Shown: one piece after another, positions 1-9,717 of the stretch
Position numbering within the stretch: position 1 is the stretch's first letter
Layout of the letters: the number at the start of each line of letters is the position of its first letter
Source: Silene latifolia
Lineage: Eukaryota > Streptophyta > Magnoliopsida > Caryophyllales > Caryophyllaceae
Length of the DNA stretch: 64,000 nucleotides
Assembly (NCBI RefSeq): GCF_048544455.1
Contig: NC_133532.1
Location: 15,688,948 to 15,752,947 of the forward strand
Reading direction: 5' to 3'
Program-made: the position numbers and the translations under genes
The notes under the pieces: model-generated
Databases searched by the model: none
What the model was told of the DNA's origin: nothing
What the model saw: only the letters and a program-made list of their open reading frames with translations

Positions 1-133
1 TTTGTGTCTTGACATGACACGAGGTATTCGAACGGTTCCAATTTCCCATAAAAATTGGTGGCGACTCCATACAAAATGCAAACGCTTGTTTCGTTTTTCA
101 CCAAGCGCCCCCGTGGGCGGCCCGCTGTCCACA
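1..133 (+). mobile_element. 3' end of a Tat/Retand-like LTR (truncated by window edge)
   Basis: This stretch matches the last part of the LTRs that end at 5230, 20643 and 63430, including the GGTGGCGACTCC segment and the terminal CTGTCCACA. It ends in CA at 133 and is not followed by the TTTGGCGACTCC primer-binding site seen after the 5' LTRs. It is therefore the end of a 3' LTR or of a solo LTR on the + strand, with the rest of the element left of the window. A 10-bp palindrome, CTCGGCCGAG, follows at 134-143. The remaining bases to 253 show nothing recognisable. Confidence 0.85.
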
Positions 134-253
134 CTCGGCCGAGTAACAGACTTAGAAAACCGTGGTATTACATAAATAATATAATTTAGCACGAAAACCG
201 TATCAAAAGCAATTAAGGGGAGGCATAAATATGTATATAATTATGACTCATCA

Positions 254-689
254 ATATTCTCTCGTGTACCCCTTAACTTTTTCATTTTCTAAAATGTACC
301 CCTCTTTTCTTGCAAAAAAACTTTGACCGTCAATAACTCTTGGCTACAGGTTCAAAATAGGATAAACTTTTTTTTTTCAAATTGACCGTCTTTAAGAGGT
401 CTTCAGTTTGAAAAAGAATTCATCGACGTCTCAACTCGTAGTCGGGAATTATGGTCGGTCAATGTTTATTCGTTTAAAAACTTTAACCAACCATAACTAC
501 CGGCTACGAGTTCAAAAAGCGGTGAATTTTTTTCAACTCTAAGGCCTTGACTAAATAATAGGTTTAAAAAAAATTCACCGTTTTATGAACTCGTAACAGA
601 GAATTATTGTCAGTCAAAGTTTTTTTTTTGTGAAAAACGAGGGGTACACCTTAGAAAACGAAAAAGTTCAGGGGTATACGAGAGAATAT
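254..689. mobile_element. Fold-back MITE with long terminal inverted repeats
   Basis: The left end (ATATTCTCTCGTGTACCCCT, from 254) is the imperfect reverse complement of the right end (to 689). The match continues inward for roughly 95 bp per side, with AGGGGTACAC-type blocks and a shared AAAAACTTTGAC block. No ORF is present. The ends are themselves AATATT-palindromic, so the exact boundary is ambiguous: a 5-bp AATAT duplication (253-257 and 685-689) is possible but not decisive. Superfamily is not assigned. Confidence 0.65.
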
Positions 690-1936
690 CCCTAAATATT
701 TAATATACTATTGGCGTAAATGGGGAAGTTGAAGAGAAAATATCAAAATGACTCTATCAAGTTTCCAGGGAAGCGAAGAGAAAATATCAAAATGATTCTC
801 CGTACTTGATATAATCCTCTAAACTACACATGGTCATTTGTACTAAATTCAAAAGAATCAATCAATTATTTATATTCATAAGATAGTGCGTATAATACAA
901 ATTAAGAGATAGACACACATATGAATATATGATGAAGTATTGATTTTAGCCGAATTTGAAATTAGTCTTGTTATGTTGTTTTAGTGGTTAATGATGATAT
1001 ATGAGTTTATTAACTAGTATGATGATGTTTTATTCATTTTTCAAATTATCAGTGTCCTACACATGTTTGTCAAATGACTGACACGAACGTATGAGATAAT
1101 TATGAATGCTTGAATTATTGTTTTATGTATTTACATGCCTTAATCATGGTTTGATTTAAATCATAGTTAGATGAGAACAACTAAGTTGATTAATTAAAGA
1201 GAACATGTGTATATAAACCATATACTCTGTAGCAGGTAAATGTTAACATGTCTTGGATCATACATCTTGTGGTATGATATGTCCTGTTATTAAGAATTGT
1301 TTTTTGTTGGCTATAACTTTATAGTTTGAGTTTTGTTTGGTAAGGTATACTGTATACGGATTTGTTAATGATATGCAATAAATATAAACTTGTCAAGACA
1401 GTTTACATGGAGATAAATTATTTAATATTGGTAATGTTGTTTTTGGATCTTGAATAAGCAACAATTCATGTATATAAACTTTAATTCAAATGGTAGTTGA
1501 TTATAAGCATCTCTTACTATTTCTTGAATTTGACACTATATTTACGCTTTAATCCGGTTAGCATTAAATCTAATCCCGCCACTATGAATTTTTAACATGA
1601 ACTAATTAATCATTAGATGGAAAAGTGTAGACAACATATGGTTCATCTATTACCATGTAATTTGTTTAGGTTTTAATAGTTGACATGTGATTATAGACGT
1701 GGCATCACTAACATTAGTTCGTACATATGCTTTAAATATGGTGGCGTAATCATGATTCTTACTCTTGCTTTGACTCATACTTATGAATTTGATCTCTTAC
1801 CACCTTAGATCGATTACTAAAGTGATGTCTAATTTGTGTTTTGCTTATCATGATATAAGATAACATCAATTTTGATAAATAACCGTCAATATATTGTTTT
1901 ATTGTCAACAAGTTTTGAAAAATGACATATTATATA
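690..1936. other. AT-rich spacer without a recognisable gene
   Basis: No convincing ORF, RNA gene or element end is visible. There is a small direct repeat of about 25 bp (GAAGAGAAAATATCAAAATG, near 730 and 774) and a 12-bp palindrome, TGATTTAAATCA, near 1152. The stretch may be the eroded upstream part of the Copia-type element whose 3' LTR lies at 23848, but no coding remnant supports this directly. Confidence 0.5.
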
Positions 1937-2776
1937 ATTTTGGACCTGAAGTTCCAAAATATTTATTTATAAAGATGAGCATATAAGTCAATATTATAAC
2001 TTTGGCCTAAAATTCAAAGTTTTAAAGGTCTGTAGTAATTTAACACCGTCTCATCTGTACAATATTTTCATATTGTATAAGTGTAAGTGGTCAGAAGTCC
2101 ACTCTATGAGTATATGAACCGCTGTTCAATTTAAAGTGGTCTTTATAAAAGGCAAATTTATTTACGAATGGATTATTGTTCACCTGAAGTTGAACAATAT
2201 AATGAGATATGAAATTTGATCCATTCCTTGAAGTGAATGTGACATCTCATAAAGACTCTGCCTGTAGCAGAGATCGAGAATATGGCGTTATGATAAGCGT
2301 AATGTTGCGGCCTTAATTGAGCCTAATAATGTGGCATTTGATGAGCCAAGTAAAGAGGCATTAATTGAGCTTAATGATATGACTTTATTGAGCCAAATTT
2401 ATTCATTGAAAGAAATGAAAATATCTCATAAAAAGTCATATGAGAATATGAGACTCGTATATGCAAGAGTTTAATATGAGAAAAGAAAAAAAATGATATA
2501 CGAGCTGAAAATTTGATATTCATACTATGTCGAAAGTTCATAGTGTTTACATCTACTGAATTATGACATAGAGTTCATAATGTTTGCAGATATTAAAACC
2601 GTGCCTTGAAGTTTACAGTGTTTATAAATTCTCACATTTCATTTAGTGAGTATTATTTTGAGTATCAATATTGAGAATGAACTCGGTGTTTATACATGGA
2701 TGTCTACAAATTATGCGACATTTTTGAAAATTCAGAATCATATCAAATCGATTCAAATCATTCCCTGGAGCGAATG
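1937..2776. repeat. Series of short hairpins with a shared loop, left part
   Basis: At least ten short inverted repeats lie here, most with an 8-nt spacer resembling CCTGAAGT but with different arms. Spans, with arm and loop: 1937-1960 (ATTTTGGA, CCTGAAGT); 1998-2021 (AACTTTGG, CCTAAAAT, one wobble); 2086-2103 (AGTGG, TCAGAAGT); 2174-2199 (TATTGTTCA, CCTGAAGT); 2222-2239 (CATTC, CTTGAAGT); 2256-2272 (CTCTG, CCTGTAG); 2424-2445 (TCTCATA, AAAAGTCA); 2524-2544 (ACTATG, TCGAAAGTT); 2560-2581 (ATTATGA, CATAGAGT); 2759-2776 (CATTC, CCTGGAGC). The series resumes on the other side of the Tat insertion at 20896. It has no open reading frame and its function is unknown. Confidence 0.6.
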
Positions 2777-2825
2777 AGATATCATGTTTTGAGGATGAAA
2801 TTATTTTATCTTTCATACAAGTAAT

Positions 2826-5230
2826 TGTAGATACCTCATTTCTGCACCTCCCGCAAACCACCCGGTGATGATTGGGCCGCATGTTTGCTATGCGGAACGA
2901 TTTGTGACAATTCGTAAGATTATCGTCAAGTGATTTCTCAAACATTAATGTCTACCTCTTAGTTGTCATCTACGTGCCGATACGGTCGTTTTGACAGTAA
3001 TTAGAGTACATTTGGAGTCTGGGCCTAAAACCGTCTCCATTTTCTGATAACCGTTAAATCCCGAGTCAGAATATTCTGGAATGTTTCGGATATTTCTATT
3101 CCATATTTCATAATTTTTATTCTTTGGTAAACAATTTCCCGTAATATTCACATAAGATATTAAGGAAAATCAAATTATTCCGTCCTACCATAACTTAAAC
3201 ACGGAAATCTTTCTTCCGCAGGAGGAAACCCCTTGGGAACAGACGCAGCAGGTGCTGCGCCTCTTCCAAGAGACGCAGTGGCTGATGCGCCTCTTCCCAG
3301 GTCCTTTTCTGCGTAATTTTCGTATCTTTTTCATATCTTTCCGAGATTCACTTCCAAAGAGTCTCCGAAACTCTAATTCCTTCACGTGATTAGTATAAAT
3401 AGGAGCCTTCGCTCCTCATATTTCTCACGCGAGTGTCCGCCCTTCTCTTCTCTCTTTGCATTCTAGACCTTTGTTCTAACTTTTTGGCATCTACGTGCTT
3501 GAACATTTGACCACGTAAGCTCGGATCCTTCTGAGTACCAGCCTCGTTTGCATGACCGACCAATTTGACCAACTCCACATCAATCAACTTAATTAATCTA
3601 ATCGTTTTCCTCTTACGAGGGCACTTTCTTTGCATTCGCGTTGAGCATCACTAATCGATATCTTAGTCCTTCTCGTTTCGTCAAACATGTAAGTCTGAGG
3701 GTGTAAATCTATCTTTTATTTATTGTATTTAATTATTGTATCATCAATTGTATGGTTTATGTCGAAAATACCTCATTAAAACCGATTTCTAAAACCACGT
3801 TCAAAACCTTTTTTACGGATTTTCAGTAGACAAACGTCGAGAAAGGACGCAGCAACTGCTGCGCCTCTTCGAAGGAGCGCAGTTCCTGCTGCGCCTCTTC
3901 GTGAGGCTGCCGCAGTTCCTGTTTCCTTTCTTCTTCCTTCGTCCTCTGTAATTCTTTCAATTTTTATTTGTTTCGTTTGTTTCTTGTTAACTCTTTGGCA
4001 TGATAGCATAATAATCTCACATGTATATTATTTATCATCATTAACACGTTTAATTCGTCTTTAAATCCGACTTAAATCCCTAATAATCTCATATTTGCGG
4101 GTTTTCGTCATTAAATGCAATCCGGGTTGTAGAAATTCGATTTGTTCATATTGAGTTTCTGGAATTCATCATTGGTATATTTGTATCTGTTTATCATCAT
4201 ATTTTATTCATTAATTCATCATGTTTCATCCAATTAATTTGTTTAGTTTGTTAATATTGTTCACTCCTGTAATTAATCCATCTTAATTCCGTCTCATCCA
4301 TGTTTTGTTGTTTTCATGACCCATTAATCACATGTAAATAACCTATTAATCACTTTCATCCGAGTAAATAATTTAAATCCATCGTTAAATTAACCAACGA
4401 ACATTAACAACTTGCAATTCCGGCTTCACAGCTAGAACTGAGCCAAGGAACAGACGCAACAACTGCTGCGCCTCTTCCAAGGGAGGCAACTCTGCTGCGC
4501 CTGTTCCTGGTTGATTTCTGTCCCTGAACTCCGTTGTTGCTTTGACTTAGTTATTTAGTTTACGTATTAATTAATAACTACTAATCGTATTATCGCCCTA
4601 ATTTCTGTTCGTTAACTTTTTAATTCTTTTTCTCAAATTATCCGTTTTAAAGGTATTTTCGACATAAATCGCCTAATCCAATGTAATTATTGTAATTTTC
4701 ATTATTGTAATTTATAATTATTATATTTCTTTTATTGTTTGAATGTTTTCACATGTAATTGAGCATTAAATCCTACTTCGACCCAATTGTATGATAACTA
4801 ATTGTCCACCGACTTAGTTAAATCTTCACATGCTAGGATTAAAACTTGGATGTTGCATTGCATGCATATAGCCGACGATATATCAAGTACGAATAACTCA
4901 ATAACTTCCCTAATCATTAGTAGAGGCCGCTATCGAGGCGGGCGGGATTAGGTGTTCGATCAAAAGAGCTTCCTAATACGTACCCTCACCCCTTACTCCA
5001 GATCTCCGTGAACACCCGTGTTCATTGGCATCCACGAGAGTCATTCTAGACATAGAATGCTAAGGGTAACGATTGCTTAGTGTTCATGTCACTACTTTGT
5101 GTATTGACATGACACGAGGTACTCGAACGGTTCCAATTTCCCATAAAAATTGGTGGCGACTCCATACAAAAATGCAAACGCTTGTTTCTCTTTTCCTCCC
5201 AAGCGCCCCCGTGGGCCCCCGCTGTCCACA
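2826..5230 (+). repeat. 5' LTR of the Tat/Retand-like element
   Basis: The 2405-bp LTR begins TGTAGATACC and ends TGTCCACA. It matches 18250-20643 almost base for base. A visible difference is a short deletion in the 3' copy near 20307 (one of the repeated ATAACT units). It contains three paired CGCAGCA/TGCTGCG palindromes (about 3244-3289, 3848-3894 and 4453-4502) and a PBS-like TGGCGACTCC at 5154-5163. A TATAAATA-like box (TATAAATAGG near 3394) lies about 1.8 kb before the LTR end and may be its promoter. Short ORFs in the LTR are not supported as genes. Confidence 0.93.
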
Positions 5231-5233
5231 GTT

Positions 5234-5251
5234 TGGCGACTCCGATGGGGA
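5234..5251 (+). promoter_or_regulatory. Primer-binding site of the Tat element
   Basis: TGGCGACTCCGATGGGGA starts 3 bp after the LTR. The TGG start matches the CCA end of a tRNA. Elements of the Tat/Ogre group have been reported to use tRNA-Arg, and this sequence is of that type. The second copy, at 63434-63451, has C instead of A at the position equivalent to 5245, so this copy carries one change. Confidence 0.8.
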
Positions 5252-5886
5252 TAATACACTTACGTGTAGAAAGGGTGAAACTTGAACAAGGTTAGGGAAT
5301 AGTTTGTACAAGACAATTGTCGGTTTTCATAACTTGGTCTTCCTAGACCGTTTTATTCGGCCTTCCTAGGCCCAACCCATCCCATTCGACCAATCGTCCC
5401 GTCTAAACGGTCCTAATTCTTATTTGGGCCTAAGGATGGATAGCGATTGACGTCATCCATACCATGATGCTTACTCTTGTTTGTATAAAGGGCCTTCACT
5501 ACTTGAGGAAATGGACTAGGAATCGGCCTTACTCTTGTTTGGTACGAGCCTCTCCACAGACTTCGGGTTTGATGGTTCGGTATGGCAACCCACCCTTTAA
5601 ACCAAAACCCTTTTAAATGCACTCAGCATCCCGTTATAATGCTTGTATAAATGTTTGTACCTTACGTGATCACCACTTCTAAACAAAACCATGACGATTT
5701 TTTCAAAAATCAAAACCCATTTTCAAACAAAATTTCGAAATAGGCTTTCAATTAGCGCAAAATCCGGTCAAAACTCTGTCCGTTTGTCATGTCAAAATTC
5801 GGGCCACAAGCCCATTTCAAAACCTCACTTCGAGTCCACTCCTACAACTACACTATAGTTGACTAGGACACACATTTTCAAAAACC
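5252..5886 (+). other. Untranslated leader between PBS and gag
   Basis: There is no gene in this 635-bp leader. It is conserved in the second Tat copy, whose leader runs from 63452 to the window end. It includes the paired phrases CGGTCTTCCTAGACCG and CGGCCTTCCTAGGCC near 5335-5371, each a small inverted repeat, which could contribute to a folded leader RNA. Confidence 0.6.
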
Positions 5887-7305
5887 TTGTCTTTCTTCAA
5901 AGCTCACTCAACACAAGTGGCACACACCCACTTCACGAGTCAAAACATTTCTTCTCTTAGCAAGTGTGTTAGAATGATCGATCATGTTTTTGATTCGTCG
6001 CCGATCTCTTATCCAGTCTTCAAGATGCCTGGATCCAGCGAAATAAACCTCCACCAAATTCAAGATGGTAATGATCGAATCCTAGCCGCGCTAGCCCAAA
6101 TGCAAGTTACCCAAGACCAAGTCTATGACCGCCTTGAACTCATCGAGGGTCGTATCTATGTCGTAGAGGGAATGTTGCCTCCTCATGAAAGTGAAGTACT
6201 GGGTGACTCTGATAATGAATCCAAGGATGAAAATCCTCTCATGGGAATGACTGTAGCTGAGAAAAGACTCCAATACTTAGAGGAGCAATTGATGTACCTT
6301 AAGGGGGATGACATTTATAGGGAGAACAATCGCAAGTATGAGGCCGTCAATTCCAAATTGCCAACTAACTTCAATATGACGGATATCCCTAAATTCAAGG
6401 GGCATGAGAACCCTTTGAACCACATCCATACCTTCAAGGATTACATGTCTATCAAAGGCATCAACCCTGAGATGTTCTTAAGGATCTTTCCTTCATCTCT
6501 TGACACTATCCCAAAGCAATGGTTCTACTCCTTAGATCATAAGAAGGTCGCTACTTGGGAAGATGCTGCAATCGAGTTTTCTAAACAATATGCGGATAAT
6601 GCCGAGATCCAAGTTAACATGCGCACTTTAGAGGTTCTTACCCAAAATGACAAAGAAGGATTCACCGACTTCCTAAGTAGGTGGAGGAAGACTAGCACCC
6701 AACTAGTTGAACGCCCGGATGAGGCTACCCTTGTGGAGAAGTTTGTGGATAATCTCAAACCCATCTATGCCAATCATTTGAGATACCAAAACATCAAGAC
6801 TTTCAAGGACTTAACAGTGCTAGGAACAAGGATTGAAGATGACATCCGTAAAGGACTCTTGTCCAAAACGGTAGGTCGAGGATATCAAGGCTCAACGAGT
6901 CGTTCATACGGCTCTACTAGCAAGACCGACGAAGTTAACCTTCTCGAGCCATCCAAGCAAAGTACCCCACCAAGGAAATTCACAAATCTTGGGGACACTT
7001 ACTCCAACGCTCTAAAACGGTTAATGAAGCAAGGTAAACTCCAACCCATTGGGCCTACTCCCGAACCCGAAAGGAAATCCAAATTTTGGGACGAGAACTC
7101 GTACTGTGAATACCATAGGGGCAAGGGGCATGACACAGAAAAGTGCTACAAGTTTAAAAACGTGCTTCAAGACATGATTGAAGATGGTCGATTGCCAATA
7201 CCACCAGGAGGTAAACCCAACAACACTGAGAATCCTCTTGGAGTTCTAGTGATTACAAGTGACGAATCTACCTTAGATTGCTCGCATCTCATCTCCCCGA
7301 AATAA
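5887..7305 (+). CDS. gag: Gag of the Tat/Retand-like element
   Basis: The 472-codon ORF encodes a structural Gag protein. A Retrotrans_gag-type region lies at about residues 160-310 (conserved W-F-Y-S-L and W-x-D-A-A-I-E-F blocks). A C-x2-H-x5-H-x4-C zinc-knuckle-like segment lies at about residues 406-420. The first Met is at 5887, but a Met at 6025 just before the conserved N-terminal block is an equally plausible start. The ORF closes with TAA at 7303-7305. The same frame stays open from 7306 into the RT ORF, so this is either a read-through stop between gag and pol or a mutated CAA codon. Confidence 0.88.
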   Translation: MSFFKAHSTQVAHTHFTSQNISSLSKCVRMIDHVFDSSPISYPVFKMPGSSEINLHQIQDGNDRILAALAQMQVTQDQVYDRLELIEGRIYVVEGMLPPHESEVLGDSDNESKDENPLMGMTVAEKRLQYLEEQLMYLKGDDIYRENNRKYEAVNSKLPTNFNMTDIPKFKGHENPLNHIHTFKDYMSIKGINPEMFLRIFPSSLDTIPKQWFYSLDHKKVATWEDAAIEFSKQYADNAEIQVNMRTLEVLTQNDKEGFTDFLSRWRKTSTQLVERPDEATLVEKFVDNLKPIYANHLRYQNIKTFKDLTVLGTRIEDDIRKGLLSKTVGRGYQGSTSRSYGSTSKTDEVNLLEPSKQSTPPRKFTNLGDTYSNALKRLMKQGKLQPIGPTPEPERKSKFWDENSYCEYHRGKGHDTEKCYKFKNVLQDMIEDGRLPIPPGGKPNNTENPLGVLVITSDESTLDCSHLISPK

Positions 7306-9717
7306 GAGGTCATTAATGGGATATGTACGGATAGTGAGGAGGACGTCTATCTCCAAGATCTTCCCTTAATCAAAAGCGCCGAAAGCATCATAGATGAGAT
7401 CATTGCCACGCTTGGGACTGCAGGAAGAAACGCAAGACAGCAGAAAGGATGGAGAAAATCAATCAAGTGGACCAACAATCAAGGAAGACTCTTCAAGCTC
7501 ACCACTGGAGAAGGAGAGATGTTCAAAGGAGAACCAGAAGACGATGAGTTCGAGTCGGAGTCGGAGTCAGAGTCGGAGTCTAGAGAAGTCATTAGAGAGT
7601 CTACTCCTGTTGTCATCCCCACTCCCTTTGTTTCTCCTAGCTTAGCCTTGAGTAGTCACAGTAGTTTGGGAAATGCCCCAACCACTGTCCCTTTGCCGCC
7701 ACTGACCATGGATCAGTTGGCTTCTTTGTTTCAACTTTACTCAAATTTTAATATGAATAAATCAGGTTCTGCTTACTCTTTGTGTTATCTTGAGTGCAAT
7801 TCTGTTTACGATGATACCGAGGATGACCAAGACCCAGACTCGATCGAAATACCTCCCTACGTAGCCAAAGAAATACTACAGGAAGGGGAAGGGGGACCAG
7901 TAATAGAGGACACCGAACCCATCAATGTAGGAACCGAACTAGAACCCCAAGAACTTAGGATAGGGACTACCTTGAGCTCTACCGAAAGGGCCGATTTCAT
8001 AGACCTCCTAAACGAATTCAAAGACGTTTTCGCTTGGTCCTACAAAGACATGTCAGGGATCGATAGGGATATCGCCGAACATAGGATTCCAATTAAGCCA
8101 GGTTTCAAACCTGTGAAACAGAAGCTTCGACGAATGAGGACAGAATGGGCTCTAAAGATTAAGGAAGAAGTGGACAAGCAATTCAAAGTCGGGTTCATCA
8201 AAGTTTCCGAGTATTCTGACTGGGTAGCCAACATAGTACCTGTACCCAAAAAGGATGGGAGAATCCGTGTTTGTGTTGACTTTAGGGACTTAAACAAAGC
8301 AAGTCCAAAAGACGATTTCCCTCTACCTCACATCGACATATTGGTGGACAATACTGCTGACCACGCGTTACTATCCTTCATGGATGGATATGCGGGTTAT
8401 AATCAAATCAAAATGGCCATGGAAGATATGCATAAGACCGCCTTTGTCACTCAATGGGGAACCTATTGTTATACGGTCATGCCGTTTGGATTGATCAACG
8501 CCGGAGTTACATATCAACGCACTACAACTACACTCTTACATGACATGATGCACAAAGAAGTTGAGGTATACGTAGATGACATGATTGTCAAGTCCAAGGA
8601 AAGAGAGGGACATATTGCGAACCTTCGCAAGTTCTTCGCAAGGCTACGAAAGTACAACATGAGGCTCAATCCTCAGAAATGCACATTCGGGGTAACATCT
8701 GGCAAACTCCTGGGATACGTCGTTAGTCAAAGAGGTATAGAAATAGATCCTTCCAAAATCAAAGCTCTGATCGAAATGTCACAACCTCAAACAGAAAAAG
8801 AAGTCAGAGGATTTCTGGGAAAAGTACAGTATATAAGTCGATTCATATCGAAACTTACAATGATTTGTGAGCCTATCTTCAAGAAACTCAAGAAAACGGA
8901 CCACACCATGTGGGATGATGATTGTCAAAAAGCATTTGACCGAATCAAGGAGATATTGGCTAAACCACCAGTGCTCATACCACCACAACGAGATGAACCT
9001 CTTGGTTTATATCTCACAGTAACCGAAACAGCCATGGGAGCCATGCTGGCTCAAACTGTAGGAATTGAAGAAAGGGCTATCTACTACCTTAGTAAGAAGT
9101 TCTTGGAGTACGAGTGCAAATACTTACAACTCGAAAAGACATGCCTCGCTCTTGTGTGGGCAACGAAGAAGCTACGCCATTACATGCTTAGTTACTCCGT
9201 CAAGATATACTCCAAAATGGATCCAGTCAAATATCTCTTCGAGAAACCCGTCCTCAACGGACGCCTAGCAAGATGGACCCTAATACTCTCAGAATTTGAC
9301 CTCAAATATGTGCCACTGAAATTTATAAAAGGTCGCGCCGTCGCCGAGTTTTTCGCAGAAAATCCCATCAACGACGCACAAACAATAGATACTTGGTCAT
9401 TTCCAGACAAGGATATACTCCAAACCGATGTAGACTCCTGGGACCTTTACTTTGATGGAGCATCAAACTTAAGAGGATATGGAATAGGAGTGTTGCTCAC
9501 TTCTCCTAAAGGCGAGCACACACCAATTGCTGTCAAACTCGACTTCGAGGTGACAAACAATGCTGCAGAATACGAAGCTTGTCTCATTGGACTACAAGCG
9601 GCAGTGAGCTTAGGCATTAAAAACCTCCGAGTACATGGGGATTCATCACTGATTATCAACCAAGTTACAGGATCTTGGAAAATCCAAAGCGAAAGCCTCG
9701 CACCTTATCAGGCTTGA
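7306..9717 (+). CDS. pol: Pol part 1: reverse transcriptase, RNase H and archaeal-type RNase H (Tat)
   Basis: This is in frame with gag after the TAA at 7303, and the first internal Met is at 7519. The N-terminal part holds an acidic E-S repeat (7548-7577) and a linker. Reverse transcriptase follows (V-P-V-P-K-K-D-G-R and V-C-V-D-F-R-D-L-N, catalytic YVDD at 8569-8580). Then come a Ty3-type RNase H with degenerate acidic residues and a second RNase H with D (Y-F-D-G-A-S, about 9448), E (N-A-A-E-Y-E-A) and D (V-H-G-D-S-S). No D-S/T-G protease motif was found between Gag and RT. The ORF is cut by TGA at 9715-9717, which fits a CGA-to-TGA change because the frame continues with the last RNase H block (F-A-D-A-L-A-K-L-A). 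Confidence 0.9.
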   Translation, partial: EVINGICTDSEEDVYLQDLPLIKSAESIIDEIIATLGTAGRNARQQKGWRKSIKWTNNQGRLFKLTTGEGEMFKGEPEDDEFESESESESESREVIRESTPVVIPTPFVSPSLALSSHSSLGNAPTTVPLPPLTMDQLASLFQLYSNFNMNKSGSAYSLCYLECNSVYDDTEDDQDPDSIEIPPYVAKEILQEGEGGPVIEDTEPINVGTELEPQELRIGTTLSSTERADFIDLLNEFKDVFAWSYKDMSGIDRDIAEHRIPIKPGFKPVKQKLRRMRTEWALKIKEEVDKQFKVGFIKVSEYSDWVANIVPVPKKDGRIRVCVDFRDLNKASPKDDFPLPHIDILVDNTADHALLSFMDGYAGYNQIKMAMEDMHKTAFVTQWGTYCYTVMPFGLINAGVTYQRTTTTLLHDMMHKEVEVYVDDMIVKSKEREGHIANLRKFFARLRKYNMRLNPQKCTFGVTSGKLLGYVVSQRGIEIDPSKIKALIEMSQPQTEKEVRGFLGKVQYISRFISKLTMICEPIFKKLKKTDHTMWDDDCQKAFDRIKEILAKPPVLIPPQRDEPLGLYLTVTETAMGAMLAQTVGIEERAIYYLSKKFLEYECKYLQLEKTCLALVWATKKLRHYMLSYSVKIYSKMDPVKYLFEKPVLNGRLARWTLILSEFDLKYVPLKFIKGRAVAEFFAENPINDAQTIDTWSFPDKDILQTDVDSWDLYFDGASNLRGYGIGVLLTSPKGEHTPIAVKLDFEVTNNAAEYEACLIGLQAAVSLGIKNLRVHGDSSLIINQVTGSWKIQSESLAPYQA

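Noticed and set aside
3185..4009. Short minus-strand ORFs in the Tat LTRs (66-81 codons, repeated at 18.4-19.4 and 61.2-62.2 kb)
   Set aside because: They lie in LTR sequence, include the palindrome repeats translated as low-complexity Arg/Ala stretches, and are not kept intact between LTR copies.
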